The position numbers and the translations under genes are program-made. A model generated the notes under the pieces. It saw nothing but the letters and a program-made list of their open reading frames with translations. It had not been told where the DNA came from and did no database searches. Source: Pseudarthrobacter oxydans (GTDB lineage Bacteria > Actinomycetota > Actinomycetes > Actinomycetales > Micrococcaceae). Taken from it: a DNA stretch of 64,000 bases. The stretch spans positions 91,723 to 155,722 of the forward strand of contig NZ_JAUSSN010000012.1 of NCBI RefSeq assembly GCF_030812335.1, read 5' to 3'. Shown here piece by piece: positions 27,252-35,108 of this stretch. How positions within the stretch are numbered: the stretch's first letter is position 1; every line of letters starts with the position of its first letter.

Positions 27252-27346
27252 GCGCTCCCGCCCAGTTACTAACGGGAGCCGGGCCGCATCCACGGCGTGT
27301 CGCCCCGGATCACGCCTCCGGGCGCGCACTAACTGGGCGGGAGCGC
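27252..27346. repeat. Long inverted repeat, family F3, reaching into the 3' end of an SMR gene
   Basis: Perfect 17-bp arms: GCGCTCCCGCCCAGTTA at 27252-27268 and its complement at 27330-27346, 61 bp apart. The right arm supplies the final codons (about ALPPS and most of the stop) of the SMR gene ending at 27329. The arrangement mirrors families F1, F2 and F4, which also sit at or near gene ends. Confidence 0.8.
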
Positions 27347-27736
27347 CGGGGTGGCCGCGGATTTCGCCGCCGGCAGCAGCTTCAGCCCGGCCGCGCAGCC
27401 CACAATCCCCGCGATGAACAGCAATTTCAGCGGACTGGCCGGTTCGACGCCGGTCGCCATCGCCCAGCCGACCGTCAGGGCCGCGCCGATCCCGACCCAG
27501 ACGGCGTAGGCCGTGCCGAGCGGGATGCTTTTGACTGCCAGGCCCAGCCCGGCCATGCTCAGCGCCGCGGTGATCGCGAACACGAGGGTCGGCAGCGGGC
27601 GGGTGAAACCGTCGGACAGGCCCAGGGCCGTGGCCCAGACCGCCTCCAGCACGGCGGAGGCGAGCAGGATGAGCCAGGCCGCCGTGGCGGCGGGCGCTTT
27701 GGTGGCCGGTTTCGGTGTGCGGTTCGCGGCCATCAT
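27329..27736 (-). CDS. SMR transporter, Gdx/SugE-type, second subunit of a pair
   Basis: 135 residues with a 19-residue hydrophilic N-terminus and four membrane helices. Conserved proton/substrate Glu31 lies in AVLEAVWATAL. The helix 3 signature is IPLGTAYAVWVGIGAAL. The PxGTAYAVWxGxG form is that of Gdx (guanidinium exporter) rather than EmrE. Start ATG 27736 shares one base with the stop of the upstream partner (TGATG), so the two are translationally coupled and probably form a heterodimer. The last codons fall in an intergenic-type palindrome (F3), so the C-terminus may be recently extended. Confidence 0.9.
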   Translation of the reverse strand: MMAANRTPKPATKAPAATAAWLILLASAVLEAVWATALGLSDGFTRPLPTLVFAITAALSMAGLGLAVKSIPLGTAYAVWVGIGAALTVGWAMATGVEPASPLKLLFIAGIVGCAAGLKLLPAAKSAATPALPPS

Positions 27737-28059
27737 CACGCCACCAGCTTCAGGCCGGCCACGCACGCGACGATCCCGCCGAGCAGCAGGATCCGCGCCG
27801 CCGTCGTGGGCTCAACCTTGGCGATCATGGCGTAGGCGGAGGTCAGCACCACGCCGACGCCCACCCAGACGGCGTAGGCGGTGCCGGTCGGGATGGACTG
27901 CATGGCCACCGCAAGTCCGCCGGTGCTGGCCAGTACGGAGACGAGGAAGACGGCGGCCGGCGCGATCCGGCGGCGGCCTGTGGCCTGCGCGGTCCGGTGC
28001 AGGGCCGCGGCCCAGACGGCTTCCAGCGACCCGGAAAGGATAAGGATTAACCACGACAT
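27736..28059 (-). CDS. SMR transporter, Gdx/SugE-type, first subunit of a pair
   Basis: 107 residues, four membrane helices, the standard SMR length. Glu13 in SGSLEAVWAAALH is the conserved coupling residue. Helix 3 carries IPTGTAYAVWVGVGVVL, the Gdx form. ATG 28059 has AGGAG 6 bases upstream, and directly 5' of that lies a guanidine-III riboswitch (28072-28112). Family knowledge: Gdx proteins export guanidinium in exchange for protons, and paired genes encode heterodimers. This context makes guanidinium export the most likely role. Confidence 0.93.
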   Translation of the reverse strand: MSWLILILSGSLEAVWAAALHRTAQATGRRRIAPAAVFLVSVLASTGGLAVAMQSIPTGTAYAVWVGVGVVLTSAYAMIAKVEPTTAARILLLGGIVACVAGLKLVA

Positions 28060-28071
28060 GACAGCTCCTGT

Positions 28072-28112
28072 GGCCAGTCTTGTCGCGTGCCGGGTACTGA
28101 ACCGTCGTCCGG
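28072..28112 (-). promoter_or_regulatory. Guanidine-III (ykkC-III) riboswitch
   Basis: Reading the minus strand from 28112: CCGGACGACGG, TTCAGT, ACCCGG, CACGCGACAAG, ACTGGCC, 41 bases. The conserved blocks CCGGACGA, GTACCCGG and GACAAGAC are those of the guanidine-III class. The pseudoknot can form: CCGG pairs with CCGG, and GG(U)UCAGU with ACUGGCC (six Watson-Crick pairs, one wobble, one bulged U). AGGAG follows 3-7 bases after the element, so ligand binding would alter access to the SD of the SMR gene. Confidence 0.88.
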
Positions 28113-28193
28113 AGGCCCCTGACGCGGGGTCTTGATTCCAGCCTAGCAACACCCCCGCGGAGAGGCGAACCCGCGGCAACGAGCGGCGCATGA

Positions 28194-28333
28194 CCCCACC
28201 ATCGAGTACTCCCCACCGGCCCCTCGCCTCGCAAGCTCGGCCAGGGCACCGTACCCGCGCCGAACCCCACCATCGAGTGCTCCAGGACCGCCCTTTTGAG
28301 GGTCCAAAACGGCGGTTGTGGAGCACTCGATGG
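28194..28333. repeat. Palindromic element, family F1, copy 2, with extra half-arm
   Basis: Main hairpin 28273-28330: TCGAGTGCTCC, then AGGACCGCC, a loop-proximal CTTTTGAGGGTCCAAAA, GGCGGTTGT and GGAGCACTCGA. To its left are the accessory CCTCGCAAGCTCGG word (28226-28239) and a second, unpaired left-arm start CCACCATCGAGTACTCC (28196-28212), as if two elements had recombined. It ends 17 bp from the stop of the Cache-domain gene. Confidence 0.88.
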
Positions 28334-28346
28334 GACGGCGTGCGGG

Positions 28347-29057
28347 TCAGAGAGCGGTGGCTTCGCTCCAGATCCGGAACTTCCTGCCCACGGGATGGAC
28401 GCTGCAGCCATCCGCGGCGGCGGCGAGGTCCCCGGCGGCGATGTCCGGTGCGGCCGAGACGATGGCGCGGCCGTCCGGGTTGACCAGGGTGGCCCGTTCC
28501 CCGATCCGGCGCAGGGCAGCCATGGCCCCGCGCTCGAGCCGCTGTACGGTGACGTCCATCCCCACAATGCCCACCACCGGACCGTCCGCGCGGCAGAAGA
28601 CCGGGTGCGTGAAGGTCAGGACGTATTCGTCGGTGCACAGGAAGTCCACGTACGGCCCGGTCACGTGGGGCTGGCCGGTCTCCACCGGGACGCGGAACCA
28701 CTCGGACTTGACGTAACGGCTGATGGAGTTGGGGCTGAAGTTGGCGAGGGCGTCCACGTGCTCCAGTTCCTCGCCCTGCCACCAGGCGATGTAGCTGCGC
28801 TCGGGCCCCAGCAGCCCGGCGTTGGCAAGGAATCCTGCGCCGGCCACGTATCCGTCGGGAGTCCTGACCAGTTCCTCGACCACCGGCCGGATGAGTTTGT
28901 CCACGGCGGTGCCGGTGACCTTGCCGGAGAGCGCGGCGAGGGCCGTTCCCGTGTCCGCCGCCCACGCCGCGAGCCGGTCCTCGATCCCGGTGATGGCGGC
29001 GTCCAGTTCCCCGGCGTGCACGGTGATGGTGTCAATGGAGGCGGTGGTTTCCGACAT
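28347..29057 (-). CDS. Soluble Cache-domain sensor protein
   Basis: 236 residues with no signal peptide or membrane span, unlike most Cache proteins, which are extracellular parts of chemoreceptors or kinases. An N-terminal helix (about 1-45) leads to a Cache fold. The pocket region YVKSEWFRVPVETGQ then VTGPYVDFLCTDEYVLTFTHPV (cut here, residues about 113-150) resembles dCache ligand sites, and GIVGMDVTVQRLER at about 164-177 is the typical strand end. The Arg of the amino-acid-binding motif (RxWY) is not obvious. It follows the GntR gene with a 36-bp gap and probably shares its transcript. Confidence 0.8.
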   Translation of the reverse strand: MSETTASIDTITVHAGELDAAITGIEDRLAAWAADTGTALAALSGKVTGTAVDKLIRPVVEELVRTPDGYVAGAGFLANAGLLGPERSYIAWWQGEELEHVDALANFSPNSISRYVKSEWFRVPVETGQPHVTGPYVDFLCTDEYVLTFTHPVFCRADGPVVGIVGMDVTVQRLERGAMAALRRIGERATLVNPDGRAIVSAAPDIAAGDLAAAADGCSVHPVGRKFRIWSEATAL

Positions 29058-29093
29058 CGGGTCTCTGCCTTAGCTCGAAGGAACCGGGGGTGC

Positions 29094-29834
29094 TCAGTAG
29101 CGTTTGGACTGCTCGGTCAGCAGCCAGTCCGTGGTGGCGGCGACCAGCGCCTTCACCGCGGTTTCCGCGGCGGCCGGCTCGCGGGCCTCAATGGCGGCCG
29201 CGACGTCCAGAAGGAGTCCGGTGGTCGTCGTGCGGTAGCCGGCGTCGGCGCACGGCAGCAGCGTGAGGGTGCCCAGGTCGGCCTGCAGCCGGATCAGCTC
29301 CCGGGCCAGCCTGGCCGAGCGGGCGATGGCGGCGACCTCGAGCAGGAACTCGGAGAGCGCCAGCCGCCAGTGCAGCGGATCCGCCTCCGCCGTCGGGATG
29401 AAGGAACGCAACGTGGCCACGTCCGCGGCGTCGGAGCGCCGGGCCGCGACGCCGGCGCAGGCGGCGGCGATCGCCTGGTAGTGCAGCCCCAGATCGCTGA
29501 TCTGAAGCCGGGTCAGGTCCCGCAGCTGGTCCAGGGCCCGTTCCCGGGAGGGCAGGACGTTGTCGGCGATGAAGCTTCCCCCGCTGCGGCCCCGGGCCGT
29601 GCGGATGATGCCCGCGGTCCGCAGCTGGGACAGGGCCTCGCGCGCGGTCACAGCGGAGACGCCCAGGGCGGCCGCGAGTTCGGTCTCGTTGGGCAGGCGC
29701 TGGCCGCTGGTGAGCAACCCGGTTTCCACCGCCTGTTCAATCCGGCCGCACACCTCGTCCACCAGTCCCCGGGATTTGATCGGGGTGAACACGGCCGCCA
29801 GGCTGCGGGAAGCGCTCTGCGGTGTAAGCAGCAT
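29094..29834 (-). CDS. FadR-type GntR-family regulator (FCD domain)
   Basis: 246 residues. Winged helix at about 20-85 (LVDEVCGRIEQAVETGLLTS, NETELAAALGVSAVTAREAL), all-helical FCD domain at about 100-235. Start ATG 29834 (MLLTPQ) is chosen; an alternative is 29861. It is divergent from the ABC importer, with 235 bp between, and upstream of the Cache-domain gene, so it most likely controls all of them. Its effector would be the transported compound. No clear TNGTNNNACNA FadR site was found in the gap. Confidence 0.9.
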   Translation of the reverse strand: MLLTPQSASRSLAAVFTPIKSRGLVDEVCGRIEQAVETGLLTSGQRLPNETELAAALGVSAVTAREALSQLRTAGIIRTARGRSGGSFIADNVLPSRERALDQLRDLTRLQISDLGLHYQAIAAACAGVAARRSDAADVATLRSFIPTAEADPLHWRLALSEFLLEVAAIARSARLARELIRLQADLGTLTLLPCADAGYRTTTTGLLLDVAAAIEAREPAAAETAVKALVAATTDWLLTEQSKRY

Positions 29835-29956
29835 CCGGGCCTCCCTGGCAGTTTCTGGCATCGCGTCCCTGGCACCTGGTCCTGGCACCAAGAGCCGGCG
29901 CGCTGGGGCTTCCGGCGCCCGGTTGATCCATCCTAATCCGGGCTTTCGTGAGGGTC

Positions 29957-29985
29957 TATACACAAAACCTATGGAGTAATAGTAT
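29957..29985 (+). promoter_or_regulatory. Probable promoter of the PotABCD-like operon
   Basis: -35 TATACA (29957-29962), 17-bp spacer, -10 TAGTAT (29980-29985), in the AT-richest part of the divergent gap. Start would be near 29992, giving a leader of about 78 bases before potA. An operator for the divergent GntR regulator is expected here. Confidence 0.5.
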
Positions 29986-30069
29986 TTGGCCCATCAGCCC
30001 GTTGTGGCTTGGATCACATCCCGCTGTGTCGCATCTAAGACGATCCGGCAACGGAGTTAGGCGCACCCC

Positions 30070-31143
30070 ATGACCGAAACGCTCGCCGCCGGAAGACAGG
30101 CGGAAACGAACGCGGTTCCGGCGATCCGCATGCGGAAACTCACCAAAGTCTTCGGGGACACCGTCGCCGTCAACAACCTGGACCTGGACATCCGCCAGGG
30201 CGAGTTCTTCTCCATGCTCGGTCCCTCCGGCTCCGGCAAAACCACCGTCCTGCGCCTGATCGCCGGCTTCGAGCTGCCCACCTCCGGGAGCATCGAGCTC
30301 GAGGGCAAGGACGTCACCGGCATGGCGCCCTTCGAACGGGACCTCAACACCGTCTTCCAGGACTATGCCCTGTTCCCGCACATGTCCCTCGTCGACAACG
30401 TCGCGTACGGCCTGCGCGTGCGGGGCATGCCCCGGAAGGAGCGCCAGGCGCGGGCCCGCGAAGCCCTGGAAAGGGTGCAGCTGGGGAAGTTCGTCGGACG
30501 CAAACCCGCCCAGCTCTCCGGCGGCCAGCGCCAGCGGGTCGCCCTGGCCCGGGCGCTGGTGGTGCAGCCGAAGGTCCTGCTGCTGGATGAACCGCTCGGC
30601 GCCCTGGACCTCAAGCTCCGCCAGCAGATGCAGGTGGAACTCAAGGAACTGCAGCGCTCGCTCGGCATCACCTTCATCTTCGTCACCCATGACCAGGAGG
30701 AGGCCCTGACCATGAGCGACCGGATCGGCGTCTTCAACAACGGGAGCCTGGAACAGATCGGCACGGCGCACGAGATCTATGAGCGCCCGGGCGGTGCGTT
30801 CGTGGCCAATTTCGTTGGCACTTCCAATATCTTCGACGCCGCCCAGGCCCAGGAACTCTACGGCCGCGCGGAGCAGGTCTGCATCCGGCCCGAACGGCTG
30901 CGCCTGTCCTGGACGGCGGCGCCGGAACCGCGCGCCGGCGTCACCTCCCGCCCCGGAACCGTCACGGCCCTCGTCTACGTGGGGCACGCCACCCAGGTGC
31001 GGGTGCAGCTCGACGACGGTCCCGCCGTCGTCGTTCTCGCTCCGGAGACGCTTCCCGGCGGCGACGCGGAACTGCTGGACCGCCGCGTCACGGTGAGCTG
31101 GGACGACGACGCCGCCGTCTGGCTGCCGCCCGGCGGCCCCTGA
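30070..31143 (+). CDS. ABC transporter ATPase, PotA-like
   Basis: Energises uptake of polyamine-type or related substrates. 357 residues. Walker A GPSGSGKTT near 51-59, Q-loop FQDYALFPHMS near 97-107, signature LSGGQRQRVALARAL near 146-160, Walker B VLLLDEPLGALD near 167-178, switch His in FVTHDQEE, then a TOBE domain (about 280-350). First gene of a four-gene importer operon with the order ATPase, binding protein, two permeases. The class matches PotA/opine/putrescine importers; the exact substrate is unknown. Confidence 0.93.
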   Translation: MTETLAAGRQAETNAVPAIRMRKLTKVFGDTVAVNNLDLDIRQGEFFSMLGPSGSGKTTVLRLIAGFELPTSGSIELEGKDVTGMAPFERDLNTVFQDYALFPHMSLVDNVAYGLRVRGMPRKERQARAREALERVQLGKFVGRKPAQLSGGQRQRVALARALVVQPKVLLLDEPLGALDLKLRQQMQVELKELQRSLGITFIFVTHDQEEALTMSDRIGVFNNGSLEQIGTAHEIYERPGGAFVANFVGTSNIFDAAQAQELYGRAEQVCIRPERLRLSWTAAPEPRAGVTSRPGTVTALVYVGHATQVRVQLDDGPAVVVLAPETLPGGDAELLDRRVTVSWDDDAAVWLPPGGP

Positions 31144-31209
31144 CGCGTCAGCCGTGCACCCACCCGCGGAGTCTGCTTCTGATTCACCCCACAACGAAAG
31201 GTAAGGATC

Positions 31210-32397
31210 ATGGCATCAAGGAATCGGGCCTCCCTCGTGGTTGGGGTGGCCGCGGCGGCAGCGCTCGCATTGGCGGGCTGCGGCACCACCGGCGGGGGAT
31301 CGGCCACCCCGACCCCGCAGCCGGTCAAAACTGAAATCGGCCAGGGCGAAGGGCAGCTCACCATCCTGGGATGGCCGGGCTACGTCGAGGACGGCAGCAA
31401 CGACCCCGCCGTCGACTGGGTGACCCCGTTCGAGACCGAGACCGGGTGCAAGGTGAGTTTCAAGCCCTTCGGCACCTCGGACGAAGCCGTGACCCTGATG
31501 CGCACCGGACAGTACGACGTCGTCTCGGCCTCCGGTGACGCCTCCCTGCGGCTGGTCGCCGGCAACGACGTGGAGCCCGTCAACATGGACCTGCTGAAGA
31601 ACTACGCCGACGTGTACCCGTTCCTGAAGGACAAGGCCTGGAACACCGTGGACGGCCAGAACTACGGGATGCCCCACGGCTGGGGAGCCAACCTGCTGAT
31701 GTACTCCGTGGACACCGTCACCCCGGCCCCCACCTCCTGGCGGGCCGTGTTCGACGACGCCGCCCAGCACAGCGGCAAGGTCACCGCCTACGATTCGCCG
31801 ATCTACATCGCCGACGCCGCCGTGTACCTGATGGCCCACAAGCCGGAACTCGGGATCAAGAACCCCTACGCGCTGGACAAGGACCAGCTCGCCGCATCCG
31901 TGGACCTGCTGAAGCAGCAGCGCCAGCACATCGGCGAGTACTGGAGCGACGTCGTCAAGGAGGTCCAGGCCTTCGCCAGCGGCAGCACGGTGGTCGGCAC
32001 CACCTGGCAGGTCGGCGCGAACATCGCCGTGGCGAACGGGACCAATGTGAAGACCCTGCTCCCCGAGGAGGGCGCCACCGGCTGGTCGGACACCTGGATG
32101 ATCGGCTCGGAGTCCAAGAACAAGAACTGCGCCTACCTCTGGCTCGACTACATCGCCAGCCCCGCGGCCAATGCGGCGGTGGCGGAGTACTTCGGCGAAT
32201 CGCCGGCCAACCCCAAGGCCTGTGAGCTGACCAAGGACAAGGCGCACTGCGAGACCTTCCACTCCGGTGACGAGGCCTACGCAGAGCAGATCTGGTACTG
32301 GACCACCCCGGTGGCCGACTGCCTGGACGGCCGCACGGACGTTAAGTGCACGGATTACTCGGAGTGGACGAAGGCCTGGACGGAGATCAAGGGCTGA
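31210..32397 (+). CDS. ABC transporter substrate-binding lipoprotein, PotD-like
   Basis: 395 residues. Signal peptide with lipobox LALAGC, lipidated Cys24, then a linker of about 25 residues. The fold is PotD/PotF-like: LTILGWPGYVEDGSNDP near 50-66 and CKVSFKPFGTSDEAVTLMRT near 82-101, with an aromatic-rich pocket (GMPHGWGANLLMYSVDT; WNTVDGQNYG). GTAAGGATC precedes ATG 31210. Two Cys pairs near the C-terminus (CELTKDKAHCETF; CLDGRTDVKC) are unusual and could form disulfides. Ligand unknown; putrescine/spermidine-type compounds are the family default. Confidence 0.92.
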   Translation: MASRNRASLVVGVAAAAALALAGCGTTGGGSATPTPQPVKTEIGQGEGQLTILGWPGYVEDGSNDPAVDWVTPFETETGCKVSFKPFGTSDEAVTLMRTGQYDVVSASGDASLRLVAGNDVEPVNMDLLKNYADVYPFLKDKAWNTVDGQNYGMPHGWGANLLMYSVDTVTPAPTSWRAVFDDAAQHSGKVTAYDSPIYIADAAVYLMAHKPELGIKNPYALDKDQLAASVDLLKQQRQHIGEYWSDVVKEVQAFASGSTVVGTTWQVGANIAVANGTNVKTLLPEEGATGWSDTWMIGSESKNKNCAYLWLDYIASPAANAAVAEYFGESPANPKACELTKDKAHCETFHSGDEAYAEQIWYWTTPVADCLDGRTDVKCTDYSEWTKAWTEIKG

Positions 32398-32398
32398 G

Positions 32399-33325
32399 AT
32401 GACCCTCCAGACGCAGCACCCGGTCCCCGGGGCGCCGCCGGCAGCTGCCGTGCCCCGGCCCAAAGCCCACAGGTTCTCGGCGCTGCTCCACCGCTCGCCG
32501 AACCTGCGGCTGGCGGGGCTGGTGACCGCCCCCGCCGGCTGGCTCGTGCTCGTCTACATCGCCGCCCTGGCGGCGCTGCTGATCACCGCGTTCTGGACCG
32601 TGGACACCTTCACCGGCAAGGTGTCCACGGAATGGACCACCGAGAACGTGGTGACGGTCCTGACCGATCCGGTCTACCAGCGGATCACCCTGCGGACCCT
32701 GTGGATCGCCATCGCCGTGACCCTGATCGACCTGGTCCTGGCACTGCCCATGGCGTTCTTCATCGCCAAGGTGGCCAGCCCGCGCTGGCAGAAGCTGCTG
32801 GTGGTGGCCGTGCTGATGCCGCTGTGGGCCAGCTACCTGGTCAAGGCCTACGCCTGGCGGAACGTGCTCGCCGACGGCGGGCTGCTGGAGTGGCTGGGGA
32901 CGCCGGTCGGGCTGGAATCCCCGGGGTACGGGGAAACCGCCGTGATCCTGACGCTGGCCTACATCTGGCTGCCGTTCATGATCCTGCCCATCTACGCGGG
33001 CTTCGACCGGGTCCCCGATTCGCTGCTGGAGGCTTCCGGGGACCTGGGCGCGAAACCGCTGACCACGATGCGCCTGGTCATGTTCCCGCTGCTGGTCCCC
33101 TCGATCATCGCCGGGACGATCTTCACGTTCTCACTCTCGCTGGGGGACTACATCACGGCCCAGATCGTCGGCGGCACCACCCAGATGCTCGGCACCGTGG
33201 TCTACGCGAACGTCGGGGCCGCGAACAACCTGCCCTTCGCCGCCGCCGTCTCACTGGTCCCGATCGCGATCATCACGCTGTACCTCTTCATCGTCCGGCG
33301 CTCCGGCGCCCTCAACAGCCTGTGA
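32399..33325 (+). CDS. ABC transporter permease, PotB-like
   Basis: 308 residues, six membrane spans. A hydrophilic N-terminus of about 35 residues (TLQTQHPVPGAPPAAAVPRP) precedes the first span. The EAA loop is ASGDLGAKPLTTMRLVMFPL near 215-234, which contacts the ATPase. ATG 32399 lies 1 base after the binding-protein stop, so translation is coupled. The reading frame is open upstream into the previous gene, but that is a different frame and not coding. Confidence 0.92.
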   Translation: MTLQTQHPVPGAPPAAAVPRPKAHRFSALLHRSPNLRLAGLVTAPAGWLVLVYIAALAALLITAFWTVDTFTGKVSTEWTTENVVTVLTDPVYQRITLRTLWIAIAVTLIDLVLALPMAFFIAKVASPRWQKLLVVAVLMPLWASYLVKAYAWRNVLADGGLLEWLGTPVGLESPGYGETAVILTLAYIWLPFMILPIYAGFDRVPDSLLEASGDLGAKPLTTMRLVMFPLLVPSIIAGTIFTFSLSLGDYITAQIVGGTTQMLGTVVYANVGAANNLPFAAAVSLVPIAIITLYLFIVRRSGALNSL

Positions 33326-33350
33326 CCGACGGGCAGCTGGAAGGAGCACC

Positions 33351-34178
33351 ATGAGACTTTCCCGAAGCGCCAAAGTCATCCTCGGCGTCGTCACTGCGCT
33401 GGTGTTCCTCTTCATCTATCTGCCGCTGCTGCTGGTGGTGGTGAACTCCTTCAACGCGGACCGGACGTTCGGCTGGCCGCCGCAGGGGTTCACCCTGGAG
33501 TGGTGGGGGCGGGCCTTCGATTCCCCGGGCGTCCGCGAGGCCGTGGTGTCCTCACTCTGGGTGGCGGCGGTCTCGACCCTCATTTCGCTGGTGCTGGGGA
33601 CGCTCCTGGCGCTGGCCCTGCTGCGCTACAAGTTCTTCGGCCGGGACGTCATCAGCCTGCTCGTGATCCTGCCGATCGCGCTGCCCGGCATCGTGACCGG
33701 CATCGCCCTGAACAACATGTTCACCACCATTCTGGGTGTCTCGCTGAGCATGTGGACCGTCGTGATCGCGCACGCCACCTTCTGCATGGTGACCGTGTTC
33801 AACAACGTCATCGCGCGGCTGCGCCGGATGAGCGGCGGGCTGGAGGAGGCGTCAGCGGATCTGGGCGCCGGCGTGTTCACCACGTTCCGGCTGGTCACGT
33901 TCCCGCAGCTCCGCTCCGCCCTGCTGGCCGGCGGCCTGCTGGCCTTCGCGCTGAGCTTCGACGAGATTATCGTGACCACGTTCACCATCGGCGCCGGCGA
34001 CACCACCCTGCCGATCTGGATCCTGCAGAACCTCTTCCGGCCCAACCAGGCGCCGGTGGTCAACGTCGTGGCCGTCGTCCTGATTGTCGTCTCGATCGTG
34101 CCGATCTGGCTCGCGCAGCGGCTGTCCCAGGACTCGGTGGGGATCGGCGCCACCCGGGTGAAGGTGACGGAGGGTTAG
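33351..34178 (+). CDS. ABC transporter permease, PotC-like
   Basis: 275 residues, six membrane spans; EAA loop EASADLGAGVFTTFRLVTFP near 163-182. ATG 33351 is preceded by GGAAGGAGC. Last gene of the importer operon. Its stop overlaps the convergent hutD stop by 4 bp, leaving no room for an intergenic terminator. Confidence 0.93.
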   Translation: MRLSRSAKVILGVVTALVFLFIYLPLLLVVVNSFNADRTFGWPPQGFTLEWWGRAFDSPGVREAVVSSLWVAAVSTLISLVLGTLLALALLRYKFFGRDVISLLVILPIALPGIVTGIALNNMFTTILGVSLSMWTVVIAHATFCMVTVFNNVIARLRRMSGGLEEASADLGAGVFTTFRLVTFPQLRSALLAGGLLAFALSFDEIIVTTFTIGAGDTTLPIWILQNLFRPNQAPVVNVVAVVLIVVSIVPIWLAQRLSQDSVGIGATRVKVTEG

Positions 34179-34906
34179 TCCGCGACCCGGTCGATCGACA
34201 CGACGGCCAGGAAGCCGCGGCCCAGGATCTCGGGGGTGTCGGTGTCGGAACCGACGACGGCGTCATAGCGGGCCAGCGTCGTCGGCTCGGCCGCCTGCGG
34301 CCCGGGGGAGCCGCCGGCCGTGCCCGCGGCCGGCGCGGCACCGGATGGCGTGCCAGGCCCCGCGCCCGGCGCGGTGCCGGACGGCGCACCCGGCCCGGTG
34401 CCGGCGGTGCCGGGAGTGACCGCCGCCTGGCCCTGGAGCAGGATCCCGAACTGGCCCTCGAACACCGGATGCGCCCGCTTCTTGGAAAGTTCGATGATGG
34501 ACGTGTAGCCCTTAAAGACGCCCTGGCGGGTGATGACGTTCAGGTCGCGGATATCGCCCGTCGGCAGCGCTCCGGTGGCGGCAGCGTCGCCGGAAAAACG
34601 GAACGGGCGGTACTTCTCGAGCGGGTGCTCGGCGCCGTCGACGCTGAGCAGCAGCAGTTCGCCCTCCACCACGGTGAGGACGCGGTCCATGCCGGGGTAC
34701 GCGGAGAAGTCGCCGGCCTTGGACACCTCGGCGATGCTCACCCGCCAATCCCAGCCGGCAGCCGCAGGGCCGTCCTGGCCGGGGGCGTCCTGCCCGGGGG
34801 CTCCCTGCGCGGGGGCGGCCGCGGGATGGCTGGCCAGTTCGCGGGTCACCCCGCCGCCGTTGCGCCAGGGGTGGGCTTTCAGCTCGGCATAGCGGATGAT
34901 CTCCAT
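34175..34906 (-). CDS. HutD-family protein with Gly/Pro/Ala-rich inserts
   Basis: 243 residues, longer than the roughly 190 of typical HutD. N-terminal IIRYAELKAHPWRNGGGVTRE and later FSAYPGMDRVLTVVEGE are HutD/Ves hallmarks of this bicupin fold. Two low-complexity inserts interrupt it: residues about 30-48 (APAQGAPGQDAPGQDG) and about 165-208 (GTGPGAPSGTAPGAGPG). HutD is linked to histidine use in other bacteria and may bind formylglutamate-like ligands; no hut genes are present here. It abuts the ABC importer operon convergently. Confidence 0.85.
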   Translation of the reverse strand: MEIIRYAELKAHPWRNGGGVTRELASHPAAAPAQGAPGQDAPGQDGPAAAGWDWRVSIAEVSKAGDFSAYPGMDRVLTVVEGELLLLSVDGAEHPLEKYRPFRFSGDAAATGALPTGDIRDLNVITRQGVFKGYTSIIELSKKRAHPVFEGQFGILLQGQAAVTPGTAGTGPGAPSGTAPGAGPGTPSGAAPAAGTAGGSPGPQAAEPTTLARYDAVVGSDTDTPEILGRGFLAVVSIDRVAD

Positions 34907-34970
34907 CCCTCCACCCTAGCGGCCGGCCGGGAAGGTCAGCGCGGGGCCCCGGCCGCTGCCCCCGGCGCCG

Positions 34971-35024
34971 AGGTCCGACTTCGCGCCCATGTTCTGGACA
35001 ACCATGGGCGCCAAATCTCACCTC
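34971..35024. repeat. Palindromic element, family F2, copy 2
   Basis: Core arms GCGCCCATG (34983-34991) and CATGGGCGC (35003-35011), loop of 11 bases. The right half GGCGCCAAATCTCACCTCGG matches the right half of copy 1 (GGCGCGAACTGTCACCTCGG) at 16 of 20 positions, and the loops share TGTT and GACMA. The left outer arm has decayed. Located between the divergent hutD and trpF genes, about 90 bp before trpF. Confidence 0.75.
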
Positions 35025-35108
35025 GGGGGGCCGGTGACGCGCCGTCTGGCCACGGTCCTTGCTACCGTCGGAGGCAGAAACAACGTGAACACCGAAGAAG
35101 GAGCCGAA

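Noticed and set aside
27736..28965. Long frame joining the first SMR protein to sequence antisense to the Cache gene
   Set aside because: Would run through the guanidine riboswitch and the F1 palindrome; the standard 107-residue SMR with its own ribosome site is far better.
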